Assembly: GCA_002786025.1 (NCBI GenBank)
Contig: NHNW01000019.1
Location: forward strand, 496,001 to 560,000
DNA length: 64,000 bases
Source of the DNA: Zasmidium citrigriseum
Lineage: Eukaryota > Ascomycota > Dothideomycetes > Mycosphaerellales > Mycosphaerellaceae
Direction of reading: 5' to 3'
Shown here: positions 33,228 through 43,500 of the stretch, in pieces
How the letters are laid out: the number at the start of each line of letters is the position of its first letter
How positions within the stretch are numbered: the first letter of the stretch is position 1
Program-made: the position numbers and the translations under genes
Notes under the pieces: generated by a model
The model's database searches: none
Told to the model about the DNA's origin: nothing
What the model saw: only the letters and a program-made list of their open reading frames with translations

Positions 33228-33951
33228 ATGGAACCTACATCACCTGGTCCTCGTCACGACAGCTTGAGACTCACCATCTGGCAGAAGCTTGGTCTTTCCA
33301 GCTCGAGAAGGGGTGCTAGCTCAGACCCTCGTCTTCACTTGCTCGCACTCCCTCCCGAGATCAGAACAGCGGTGCGTGTGGCATGAGCAACGCAAGGTAA
33401 TAGGGACATCAGAGCTCATTGCCAATCTATCTTAGATCTACGAATACGCCCTCATCGAGCCAGACAAGATCAAAATCCGCAAATCCCTCCGCCAACCCGC
33501 CCTCCTCTCCGTCTGCCGCCAAACCCGCGACGACGTCGGCCTCATCTACTTCGAGCGCAACAAATTCCTCGTCTCGATCTGGGACTGCAACGCCAGCCTC
33601 TTCGCCGCCTTCGCCAATCTCCACCGCACACATCAAAGCCGCTTCGACTCCCCACGCCACCACCTCGTCTACCACATCGTCATTGAAGGAACCAAGGATT
33701 GGAACAATCTCGTTCTGTGGTGCTATGCGGTGTGGGCGAACAACATTCCTGCGTATAAAATTTTGGAGCCGAGTGATGAGTTCGAGGCGTTTGTGAGTGT
33801 GGCGACGAATGTGGCCAAGTGGCATCGAGAGAAGAGTTGGGAGGAGTGTTTTGCTACGCTTGATGTGCTGAGGTATGCGGTTGCGAAGTATGATCGGGCG
33901 TGGTGGCAGCCGAGGGATGTGATGATTGGGAGGGAGAAGGAGGGTGTGTGA
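33228..33951 (+). CDS. 2EXR/F-box-like protein, 219 aa
   Basis: Exons 33228-33371 and 33436-33951 (64-bp intron, GTGCGT...TAG). The intron falls within the defining motif: LALPPEIRTA is joined to IYEYALIEPDKIKI, matching the LP-x-E-[IV]R-x-x-I-Y-x-[YL] opening of this fungal family. The downstream ALLSVCRQTRDDVGLIYFERNKF block completes it (about residues 68-92). The C-terminal half is helical and Trp-rich. It lies only about 100 bases after the ABCD transporter stop on the same strand, so promoter space is short. Function unknown. Confidence 0.78.
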
Positions 33952-34069
33952 TATGAAGCGGCAAGGATACTTCGTCTGGATGGCAATTTTCTATTCTGGT
34001 GGTTCTTGGCTACGCTACGCTACATATACATAACTGCCATTGGCGTTCAAATCGTTATGAAGTGGGCAC

Positions 34070-35612
34070 TTATGCCTTGTAGGTGTGCATGACCTGGACA
34101 TCGTCAGTGATCGGTCTTGTACGGGAGAATGATCGAATGAAACTTACATGAGCGTTGCAGTAGGCCTTAAGACCCTCGCCACCCCATTCACCACCGATAC
34201 CACTCTCCTTGTGGCCACCGAAGAAGGCCTGTGGCGTTGGCTTCTCAAACGAGTTGATGAAAACGGAGCCAGCTTCCAGACGCTTGCCAATGCGCTCAGC
34301 ACGCTCGAGGTCCTTGCCCCACACGCACGCGCCGAGTCCAGTGTTCGTAGCGTTGGCACGCTTGATGACATCCTCCTCATCAGACCATGGCAGCGTCGGG
34401 ACAATAGGACCGAAAGGCTCCTCCTGCACAATGCGGCTGTCCTCTGGCGGGTTATCGATAATAGTCGGCTGCACAAAGAAGCCCTTGCCGGCCTTTGGCT
34501 CGGAATCCCCAACGGCGAACTTATACTTGTGGTCAAGCGTATCCTTGAAGTAGTCCTTGACTTTGTTGTACTGCATCTGGTTCTGGATGGGGCCGAGGAA
34601 AGCTCCCTCGGATGGTGGGCCAACGGTGAGGGTTTTGGTGAAGTTGACCATCTCGGTCAACATCTCGTCGTAGATGTCTTTGTGGATGTAGATTCGCTTC
34701 GTGGCGACGCAGACCTGTCCGGAGTTCTGGAAGGCGCCCATGACGAGTTCGGGGGCGATCTTTTTGACGTCGACGTCGGGGCAGATGACGGAGGCGTCGT
34801 TGCCGCCGAGTTCGAGCGTCACGCGCTTGAGGGATTGGGCGCAGGCGGCCATGATTTTTTTACCAGTGGCGATGCTGCCTGTGAAGGAGATTTTGCTGAT
34901 GCCGGGGTTGGCGGTGAACATGGGGCCGAGGTAGTCGTCGCCGCCGATGGCTTGGACGACGCCTGGGGGGAGGACTTCCTGGGCGAGCTCGACGACTTTG
35001 AGGGTTGTGTAGGGGGTGAAGGGGGAGGGTTTGACGATGATTACGTTGCCGGTTAGGAGGGCGGGGATGATTTTGCCGACGGAGAGGATGATGGGGAAGT
35101 TCCTAGGCATTACATGAGTAGTCGCTCGGTCGATCGAGGTTCGATGATACATACCATGGGCAGATGGCACCAACGACACCAAGAGGAGTGTAACGGGTGG
35201 TGATGACCTTCTCATCGTCCTCCATCTTTTCCTCAGGAATGTCAAGGCTGTTGTGGTGGTCGAACCAGCCAACAACACCCTTGGTCTCCATGTCGGCAAT
35301 CTGTTTTGGCTTGCCAGTCTCGGCGCACAACAGTTCGGTCATGTCGTCCGAGTACTGCAACAGGATGTCCTTGAACTTGCCCAGGTACTCTTTGCGCTTC
35401 TGGATGGGCACCTCGCGCCACGACTCGAAAGCCTTCTGTGCCGCGGTGACGGCCTCGTCGACATCCTTCTGGCTACCGATGGGGACGGGCCACAGCTTCT
35501 CGCCGGTCGAGGGGTTGATGCCGTAGTGCTGGTCCTTGCCGGTACGTTGCTGACCGTTGATGATGTTGTAGAACTCGTCCCACTTGACGGAGGAGACCTT
35601 GGAGGGCGACAT
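34070..35612 (-). CDS. NAD(P)-dependent aldehyde dehydrogenase
   Basis: Oxidises aldehydes to carboxylic acids. Exons 35155-35612, 34148-35102 and 34070-34093; introns of 52 bp (GTATGT...TAG) and 54 bp (GTAAGT...CTGAC...CAG) give 478 aa, the usual size for a cytosolic ALDH. The first intron splits the Trp codon of the conserved ICPWNFP block. The catalytic Glu lies in VTLELGGND and the catalytic Cys in NSGQVCVATKR; EEPFGP and a final FGGHKESGIGGEWG block are present. The last exon encodes only MHTYKA plus one shared residue. The second intron is a multiple of three without a stop, so retention would only add 18 residues. The exact subclass (acetaldehyde, betaine aldehyde or semialdehyde) is not resolved. 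No targeting peptide is evident. Confidence 0.93.
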
Positions 35613-35752
35613 GGTTGCAACAATCTGTAGTAGTATTCCTTCCAAAAACAGTCGTAGTATAAAGAAAAGGTGTTTCAAAAGGGTATCAGGATCGATAAAA
35701 TGGCAAAAGGAAAGAAGTGCGGCGTCCTGCCTTAAGGGACCCTCTCGAGCTC

Positions 35753-35758
35753 TTTATA
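35753..35758 (-). promoter_or_regulatory. Possible TATA box of the aldehyde dehydrogenase gene
   Basis: TATAAA on the minus strand, about 140 bases upstream of the ALDH ATG, preceded by a G/C-rich block and followed by a long A/C-rich leader. Position and sequence fit a TATA element; no direct proof. Confidence 0.4.
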
Positions 35759-36923
35759 CCCGGTTACCTTGGTAATGGGCAGCAGCTAGTATGATGATGT
35801 GGTAGTTAGAGTGGAGGAGGGGCAAGCGTCTGAGGTCAACTCCAGACCCTTTTGCTGCAAGCTCCCTTCAGCTCGATCCACTCATGCCACTCGCCCTACG
35901 CGACTCGCCTGCTTGGCGTGCAGTAGATGCCATCGATGTGCACGAGTGGGAGCCGAGGACAGCTCCCGGCTGCTTTGTCCGGCCGTGTGTCTGTATTATG
36001 CTCACGTTGGCGGGGGTGAGGCATCTGGACCTTCCGTGCGTGCTATCATCTGCCCTCGCACTTTCACTCCTTCTGTAGCAATTGCCGGCCGCGCGATGTC
36101 TGGGGATTGGCGGGGTGGATGTCGCGCCCCTGGTTTGAGTGTTGTCGGGAGTTGGAGGCGTTACAGAACCCATGCTCGTGCACCCATGTCTCTTTCGTAA
36201 TACCGCAACGTGCACGGCCAGGACCACGTTGGAGAGGAAGCGAGCCAATCGCCATCACATCCATCGAGCGTTGCTCCTTTGATGACAACATCTGCCTACC
36301 TCGTAACATCGTAACAATAACTTCTTCGGTCGCCAACAACTTTCATTCAAGAAGCCGTTCGTTCCGGCAATCAGAACAAGACCACGTATACCCAGTGATC
36401 TTGACAAACATGAATCTACCCCCTTCGGGCAATATCTCCTGCTTCAGAATCTGTGCAGGGGTGCGTTGATGATGGCCTACACTAACGATAAGCACCTTCT
36501 CCCAGCTCCACAACGCAGCAACGGAGCTGAGATGAATGTCCACCTGATGGACGGAAGCCCAGCGGGATCGCGTCCCTGAGGATCTTGGTATCTCCATGAT
36601 ACGGCCGTGGAAAGACCAACATACCACTCAGGACCCGATGGTGTTTAGTGAGCGGAAGGTGAGTTCGCCCGAATCTCGCAGGGTGGAGGCGTTGGCGAGT
36701 CGTACAAACCACTGCTTCATAAGGAAGGTAGAAGACGAAATAGCCCGTAAGGTCAGCATCTTACTTGGCAGTCAGCACGCTTAGCCATGTTCAAGCATTT
36801 TGCGACATCTCGTTGTCCAAAGCCTCGAAGGAATAGAACTATAGGTGAAATAGCATTCCAAATTCTAGGGTATCACATGAAATGGCTGAGGGCCTAGGTC
36901 CATCTGTAAGCATCAAGAACCTT
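35759..36923. other. Intergenic region, ALDH / SPRY protein
   Basis: About 1.2 kb between the ALDH start and the SPRY-protein stop (both minus strand). Short minus-strand frames around 36340-36760 (for example LANASTLRDSGELTFRS at about 36650-36700) look faintly protein-like in changing frames and may be a decayed gene, but no start, splice set or family could be established. Confidence 0.4.
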
Positions 36924-38207
36924 TCACGGCTTGAACATCCAATCCTCCGGTCTGAAGACGGCTTCCAGTTCCACGCTACCAAAGACACCCACAGCTGCTA
37001 GAAGGTCGTACTCGCCTGCAAGTCCTTCAACATCACCTTCGTCCGCATCTGCGTCTCTCTCTTCGTGAAGATCCCAGCTGCCCTCCTGCTTGCCGTTGCG
37101 CGTGAAGAAGCATTGGCAGGGGATGTTGACTCTGCCGCCGTGGACCGGTGTGCCAAATGTCATGCCGATTCCGACGACATCGCCTTTCTTGAAGGCTGAC
37201 GTGAAGTCTTTGCCGCCGTAGCTGTTGTCGACGTACCTCCTTCCGTCGTCGCTGTGGACGCCTAAGGAACCTCGATGCCAGCCTGGTAGGCGCCATGCTG
37301 GGTATGGCGGAGCCACGAAACCGACTGCGATGCCAGATTCGATCTCCTTACTCGGGTTGTAACGGTCACCCATGCTCATGACCTGGAGTTCAAAGTACAA
37401 GGTGTGAGGTTGGCCGCTGGCGAGGGGACTTTGAGCATAGGAGGCGTAGATTGGTATGTCCGACAGTAGGACAGTGTCACCGATAGCGGAAGATGTGCGG
37501 ATATAGCTTCTCCCAAGCCCAGGTTGGTACTGCGTGACATCTGTGGTGTTCGGGGGAACGGTGAGTCGCAGGTCGCCAGCCTGGATCCGCTCGATTACCC
37601 CGGCATGGTGTTCAACCGCCTTCCAAAGTGGGTTCTCTCGGCACCATGCGTGAGCTCGAGCGGCATCGTCGTAGTCTGCATTTGCCGTGGGACTCTTCTC
37701 GTTTTGAGGACGAACGTTCGAGAATGCAGGAGGCGGACGCAAGCTATCATCAGGCCCGAGCCATGGATCATACTCTGGTGGTGGCTCAGAAGGGTGACCT
37801 GGAGGTGGACCTGGTGGTGGCTCGTATTCCATTCTCTTGGGCGGTGGGCCGGGTGGGGGCGCAAACTCATCCTCGCTCATCTCAACATCGCTTCCCATCT
37901 GGGGCGGTGCAGTCTGCGGCATCTGATGTGACCCTGATACCTTCTGGTAGTTTTGAGTGATGGGGACATTGATACTGGATGGCCGTGCCTCATGGGATGC
38001 CCCGGGATTGCCCCCTCGAAAAGGGTTGGTAGAAGGAGGAGGATCACGACCGCGGTTGCTGGGGCCGCCGCCAATAGTCCATGAGGTTCGCTGTGGCTGT
38101 CGACTTGACTCTGGCTGCGACGTCTGACCAGGCCTGTCTACCGCAGATTGGGATTGAGTGCGGTAGTTCGGTGGCGGACCTGGCGGAGGATCATACCGTT
38201 CACTCAT
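36924..38207 (-). CDS. SPRY-domain protein with N-terminal PPxY motifs
   Basis: Single-exon, 427 aa. Residues 1-175 are disordered and Pro/Gly-rich with repeated PPPGPPP runs. Two PPxY motifs are present: PPNY (12-15) and PPEY (143-146), the kind bound by WW domains of Rsp5/Nedd4 ubiquitin ligases. Residues about 255-420 form a SPRY domain, with SGIAVGFVAPPYPAWRLPGWHRG, LGVHSDDGRRY and KKGDVVGIGM blocks. In yeast, Ssh4 and Ear1 combine SPRY and PPxY but are membrane anchored; this protein has no TM segment or signal peptide. The SPRY call is firm. A role as a soluble Rsp5 adaptor is an inference from the motifs only. Confidence 0.85.
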   Translation of the reverse strand: MSERYDPPPGPPPNYRTQSQSAVDRPGQTSQPESSRQPQRTSWTIGGGPSNRGRDPPPSTNPFRGGNPGASHEARPSSINVPITQNYQKVSGSHQMPQTAPPQMGSDVEMSEDEFAPPPGPPPKRMEYEPPPGPPPGHPSEPPPEYDPWLGPDDSLRPPPAFSNVRPQNEKSPTANADYDDAARAHAWCRENPLWKAVEHHAGVIERIQAGDLRLTVPPNTTDVTQYQPGLGRSYIRTSSAIGDTVLLSDIPIYASYAQSPLASGQPHTLYFELQVMSMGDRYNPSKEIESGIAVGFVAPPYPAWRLPGWHRGSLGVHSDDGRRYVDNSYGGKDFTSAFKKGDVVGIGMTFGTPVHGGRVNIPCQCFFTRNGKQEGSWDLHEERDADADEGDVEGLAGEYDLLAAVGVFGSVELEAVFRPEDWMFKP

Positions 38208-38769
38208 GGCGACTGCTCCTGGGGCGGTACAGGCCGACTTGACAGTCCTGGAGCTTTGCTTACGCCTGCAACTGGATAGTGCTTGCTCGGAAGTATGTCG
38301 CCGGCACTGGTCTGGCCGCGAGCTCTCCTATGTCTCCTGGACGCCTCCTGTCCCGATGGACGGCTGCGAGTGGCTGAAGGTGAAGTTTGGCCACTGAATC
38401 GAATAGCGCTTTCTCCTGTGATGAGGAAAGCAGAGGCAGGTCATCTGAATGATGAGATTCTTGCTGATCGAACCACGCGTAGGTCCACAGGCCGTCGACT
38501 GGCGACACGACAGCAAGAATAACAGTTGGGCCGCGATGCGTGTGATATCACATCACATGGGTGGTTTCAAGGATTCCTGGTCCCCGCAAGCACGTGGAAG
38601 GGCCGAGCCGGCGCTACGTCTAACTTGACAGCGGGCTTCAAAGCAACCGTCCGTCATCGCGGTTCTCGAGCTGCGAACTTGACGCTTACACGGAACACGA
38701 GCGAACGAAAGCGGCGAACACCTTTCCGGGCTCACGATGACCAACGAGATGTAGCCTCAGATTCTCCCA
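38208..38769. other. Divergent intergenic region, SPRY / metallo-beta-lactamase-like
   Basis: Shared 5' region of two divergent genes. A frame at 38526-38966 overlaps the next gene and lacks protein-like content. Nothing else recognised. Confidence 0.5.
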
Positions 38770-39984
38770 ATGGCACTGGACGAACCTTCTGCACAGCTCT
38801 ACGCCGAGCTGCGATCGTCCATCCAACAAGCTCTCGCGTCGCGACGACCGATTCTACATCACCTCAATGCAGACACTTCGTGGCTGCTGCAGATACCTCG
38901 ACCTCACAATGCCGTAAAGCGAGGCGCGCGCTTCTATTACAATATCCTAATAGACCCATGGCTTAGCGGCGGACAGTCCGATGTTGCGAGTTGGTTCTCG
39001 CAACAGTTCCATGCGACGCCGTCCTCAGTTCAGTCCATTGGAGAGTTGGAAGAGCTCATAAGAGAGATCGAGATCCTCACAGCTGGATTGAGACTGGGAA
39101 CTGGCAGAAAGAGCAATGTCGAGGTTGAAGAGGAACTTGGACTGGACGAAACCTTGATCGATGCAGTCGCGGTGTCCCATGAGTTTACGGACCATTGCCA
39201 TAAGGAGACTTTGTTGGATATACATTCTGATGTTCCCGTCTTCGCGATCAAAGAGGCTGCAAAGTTGATCGAAAGCTGGCGCCATTTCCGCACTGTGGTT
39301 ACGGTCACTGGATTCGGTGTAGACGGCGACACAGACTGGCGTAGTACCAGTCTACCACCATTGCCAGAATGGATTGGAATAAGTCGATTATTGCAGGTCG
39401 ATGATGTGCTCAATTATCATGCAGCACTCATGATCACATTCAACAACAGACATGGCAATGCGCTGTCGAAACTCGCTAAGACCAATGGTCATTTGAAGAA
39501 CGGGACGAGGAAGAGGCATCACGCTGCCATAGAACCAAACGAAGACGAGGAGACGGCCGAGGCGATCGTTTATACACCACATGGAATGCATAGCGGGGAT
39601 CTTGCTCTAATACCAAAAGCGCAACCAGCGATCTCGACGCTGGCATTTTTGCACGGATTGCACAACGTGCGTGTTGGCACTGCCAGTGGGAGGACAGCAT
39701 TGCAATCCAATCTTGGCGCTCACAACGGACTGAAGGCGCAGAGGATATTGAACGCGAGCTACTGGATTGGTACCCATGACGAGATCAAGAAAGGCGGCGG
39801 TTTGGTCGCATGGTTCTTGCAAAGGGACGAATTGACATTGAAAGATGCCTTGGACCAGGAGAGAAAGTCCCGACAGAATGGCGAAAAGGGCATGGCGAAT
39901 GGCGAATTTGGCAAAGTTCTGGATTCTTTTGATGATACCAACTGGTGCGATTTGCGGAACGGAGAGAGCAAGATACTGCTGTAG
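38770..39984 (+). CDS. Metallo-beta-lactamase-fold protein with altered metal motif
   Basis: Single-exon, 404 aa, belonging to a fungal group annotated as Zn-dependent hydrolase-like. The fold is suggested by NILIDPWLSGGQSD (about residues 59-72), the strand-loop AVSHEFTDHCHKETL (134-148) and later VTVTGF and YTPHGM blocks. The canonical HxHxDH metal motif reads H137-E-F-T-D-H142 here: His137, Asp141 and His142 are kept and the second His is Phe139, with an extra His144. Full hydrolase activity is therefore uncertain. A positively charged, disordered insert lies at about 235-265. No signal peptide. Substrate unknown. Confidence 0.75.
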   Translation: MALDEPSAQLYAELRSSIQQALASRRPILHHLNADTSWLLQIPRPHNAVKRGARFYYNILIDPWLSGGQSDVASWFSQQFHATPSSVQSIGELEELIREIEILTAGLRLGTGRKSNVEVEEELGLDETLIDAVAVSHEFTDHCHKETLLDIHSDVPVFAIKEAAKLIESWRHFRTVVTVTGFGVDGDTDWRSTSLPPLPEWIGISRLLQVDDVLNYHAALMITFNNRHGNALSKLAKTNGHLKNGTRKRHHAAIEPNEDEETAEAIVYTPHGMHSGDLALIPKAQPAISTLAFLHGLHNVRVGTASGRTALQSNLGAHNGLKAQRILNASYWIGTHDEIKKGGGLVAWFLQRDELTLKDALDQERKSRQNGEKGMANGEFGKVLDSFDDTNWCDLRNGESKILL

Positions 39985-40516
39985 GATATGAGGAGCGTTC
40001 GGAGTCGCCGCAAGCTGGCTATGAAGTTGGTTAGGAAACAAGCCGACGCTCCTTTAGTGTCGGTAGCCCATATGCATACCTCATGAAGTCCAGTCATGGA
40101 CCACTGTCTCAACAACCTCCCAAATGCTGATCTCGGCTCACCCCGTCGACTCGCGTTTCTTGATATTCACAAAGCAAAGACCACTGTGAGCCTCTTCACT
40201 GAATGTATGTATGGTCCTCCGTACGGTCAATAGCTGCAGGCTGTGGCTAGTGTCTTCACGCTAGCCACTCCACTCCACGTCTTTGAACCAGGTGCGCGGA
40301 ACCAGGGATCTCCAGATCCCCAGCATCTCTCCGCGACCACTGCCTCACCTCCAGCGGCATTGGCGCCCGCAACCTGTGTGACCATCTCGACGCCTTTACC
40401 CTCGTCAGCTGCGCATTCACCAACACCTCGATAATGACATCACGCACCAACCGGGACCGCCTGCTATCGCCCTGCTATACCCCAGTCGCCTTCTCGACGC
40501 TAGCATTGCGCCAGGA
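39985..40516. other. Intergenic region upstream of the hybrid histidine kinase
   Basis: Promoter and leader; pyrimidine-rich near the kinase start. Nothing specific seen. Confidence 0.5.
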
Positions 40517-43500
40517 ATGAACACCTCGCCGTCCATCTTCACGCCGAAAGACAGTCTGTCCCGCGGTGCTGTACGCCCGACCCTCTCGCAGCGCCCCCAG
40601 CGAACCTCCTCTCCCTTTCGCCGCCAGAGTACGCCGAACTCTCTGCAGCCCAACACTGTGCAAGCGGCCGGGTCTGCCGCACCGCTCGCTACGGAAACAA
40701 GGCCATCGATACATACTACAAGAGCCACCGATTCGCCTGAGGCACCTTCTCCGTATACCGAAACATCTGCTGCGCCGTCGATATGGAATTCATTCGTTGA
40801 GCGCTCGTCTCCCGCAAATCGCACCCACGAACACAAAGCCCGCAGCGTGAGCCTGGGCAGCACATCGGGTCCTATATCTCCCTTTCAAGAATTTCCACCC
40901 CCACTACCGCCACCGCGCACACCCCCAACATCGGAACTTCGTTTTAAGAGAAAGCTTCAACTTTCCAATCCTTTCCAAGAGCCGGCACCCACCTCTGAAC
41001 CGGCAAGCAAGCGTCAGAAAGTACGGCCCCGGCATACTCTCGACAGCAGTTCCTATTTCCCAAACAACTACTCGGAACTAGTCCAGCCACCTTCGCCTTT
41101 ATTCTTCAGCAACAGTCCTCGACCTCGGCCGACGTTGCCGCCTCGCTTTTCGAGTAGCGAGGCGGGGGCCAGGATGCTGAGCAACGCACGAAGTGAAGAG
41201 GCCCACGTCAAAACCGTGAGTCTAGCGCGCGGCAAGGTTACGACTCCTTCTGCCGGTATTAATCTCCCTCTTGGCTCTCCTCGAAGCAGGCGGAGCGTGG
41301 AGCGGAGTAGCATTGGGCGGAGCAGCAGTCCTGATGGGGGAGCAAGTGGGCCGAAAGATGGTATGGCCAACGCCTTGAACTCGATTGGCATCGTCGAGTT
41401 GTTGGAGCAGGATGAGCGACCTACTTTCATAGTAGATCTTGGGGATAGCAGTAAGTCTGGAATTGTACATGTGAGACACGCATGGAAGATAGCTGACGAT
41501 AGTAACAGCCAATTATGGCCCCGGACCCTTGCAACTAATCTTTTGCAATTACTCGATGCGATCATACGATGGTATGCAGGCCCTGGTTTCTGGAACAAGT
41601 CCAGATGATTTTCCAGGCCCCAAGACCTTTCTGCAGTTCAAGTCATGGCTCCTGAGTGCCACAGTCGGCGGCGAAAGTCTGAATGTATGCCTACCGCCAT
41701 TCAACTACGCAAATATGACATGGAGTTGCTCGACCGTTCGGAAAAGACTGAGAATTATAAGTGGTGCCTTCATCACGCCTCCTCCTACATCGACAGCCGC
41801 GATGCGAGTGAGCATTCCGCCAGCAGAATCTTTACCAGACGAACTCCCGACTGGACAACCTGCCGAACCTGTCGATTACTTTGGCTCGATTCCTGGGGCC
41901 AAGACCAATACATCAGACGGCTCAAGCAGCACAGTAACGGAAGTTGTGCCTACTATCGAGCCTCCCAGCAATAACGCGAACATACATGGCAGCTTACTGC
42001 AGGTACCTCCAGATTTAGACCTCTCAGGAGCGGTCGACCTTCTCCCTTCTTCTACAACGTACGTACAGCCGCCCTCCAACTCTGGTCCGCTCGACACTCC
42101 CGACGCTGCTTCTGTGATTTCAAGCTCTACGAGCAAAGGAAGTCAAGTTGCTAACGATGGCACGCTGAACAGCCAAATACCCACCGTTCCATCAGACGCC
42201 GCATCATTCGACTGGACGAGATTGCCCATCACAGATAACATGCCCAGCCACATTCGCTTTGCTCGCAGTATCGATTGGGCCGCTACGAGCTTAGGACCAA
42301 TCGAGGACTGGGTGAGTGCTCCTTGATGTACCCCATGTGACGTTGAAGGAAGTCTTTTCATTTCCGAGGACAACCATGGGTAGTGATTGGGTTCATGGCG
42401 ACTAACTTTTCACTCCTACAGAGCAGCGACTTGCGGCAGATGTGCAATCTCATCATGGCCTCGCCCCATCCCGCCGCAATGTATTGGGGCGAGGACTTGA
42501 TCGCCATCTACAACGAGGCATACATCCTTCTTGCTGGGCAGAAACACCCGAGCTTGATGGGGACAAGTTATCGTGTAGCATGGGTAAGTCATTGAAATAT
42601 GGCAGCTGGACGGCTTCAAGGCATCTACTGACCATCCTAAAGGCCGAGATTTGGGATGAAGTCAAAGACGTCTTTGCCAATGCGAAGACTACCGGCGAGG
42701 CAACGATGAAGGATGACGATTGCCTATTCATCCGGCGGAGCGATAATCTGGAAGAGACATACTTCTCTTGGAGCATCATCCCGATGGTCGGCCGCGACGG
42801 CAGTGTCATGGGTCTCTACAATCCAGCTTTCGAAAAGACCCGAAGGAAGATCGCCGAGAGACGAATGCTGACTCTGAGGGAGGTTGGTGAGAGGACGGCT
42901 TCAGCAAGGGATGTGAAGGCATTCTGGAGGCAGGTTTTGGGCTCCTTTGAGTTCAACGAATTCGACAGCCCGTTCTTGCTCCTATACTCGGTGTCGGACG
43001 AGAACGACAGCGATAGTAGCTCTATCCACTCGAACTCGGTACTCTCGTCCAGGCAGGCGTTCTTGGAGGGCTCTCTAGGCATACCGGATGGCCACCAAGC
43101 GGCACCTGAGCAGATTGATCTCAAATCGGGCATGGAAGGGTTTGGTCCGGTCTTCAAGGAATGCCTCATGTCTTCCAAGCCTGTACTTCTAGAGGTTGGA
43201 AGTCGTGACCTGCCTGAGAATTTGATGCAGGGCCTGGAAGTCAGGGGATTTGGCGACCCTATCAAGGCGGTGGTGGTTTGTCCAATCCATCCTACGACTG
43301 GTGAGAATGTGCTCGGATTCTTGGTTCTGGGCATCAATCCACGGAGGCCGTACGACGACGATTACGGGCTGTTTGTCCAGCTTCTCAGCAGGCAGCTGGC
43401 GACCTCTCTGGCATCTGTCGTTCTTTTCGAGGAAGAGATCCGAAGAGGTCAGAAAGCCGCAAAACTTGCAGCTCTTGATCGCATTGAGCTGTCTGAGAAG

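Noticed and set aside
34148..35056. 302-aa plus-strand frame opposite the aldehyde dehydrogenase
   Set aside because: Antisense shadow of a conserved, spliced enzyme gene; Val/Asp/Gly-rich composition is typical of antisense reading.
36343..36760. Faintly protein-like minus-strand frames between ALDH and the SPRY gene
   Set aside because: No start, no consistent splice set, no family; may be a decayed gene but cannot be supported.
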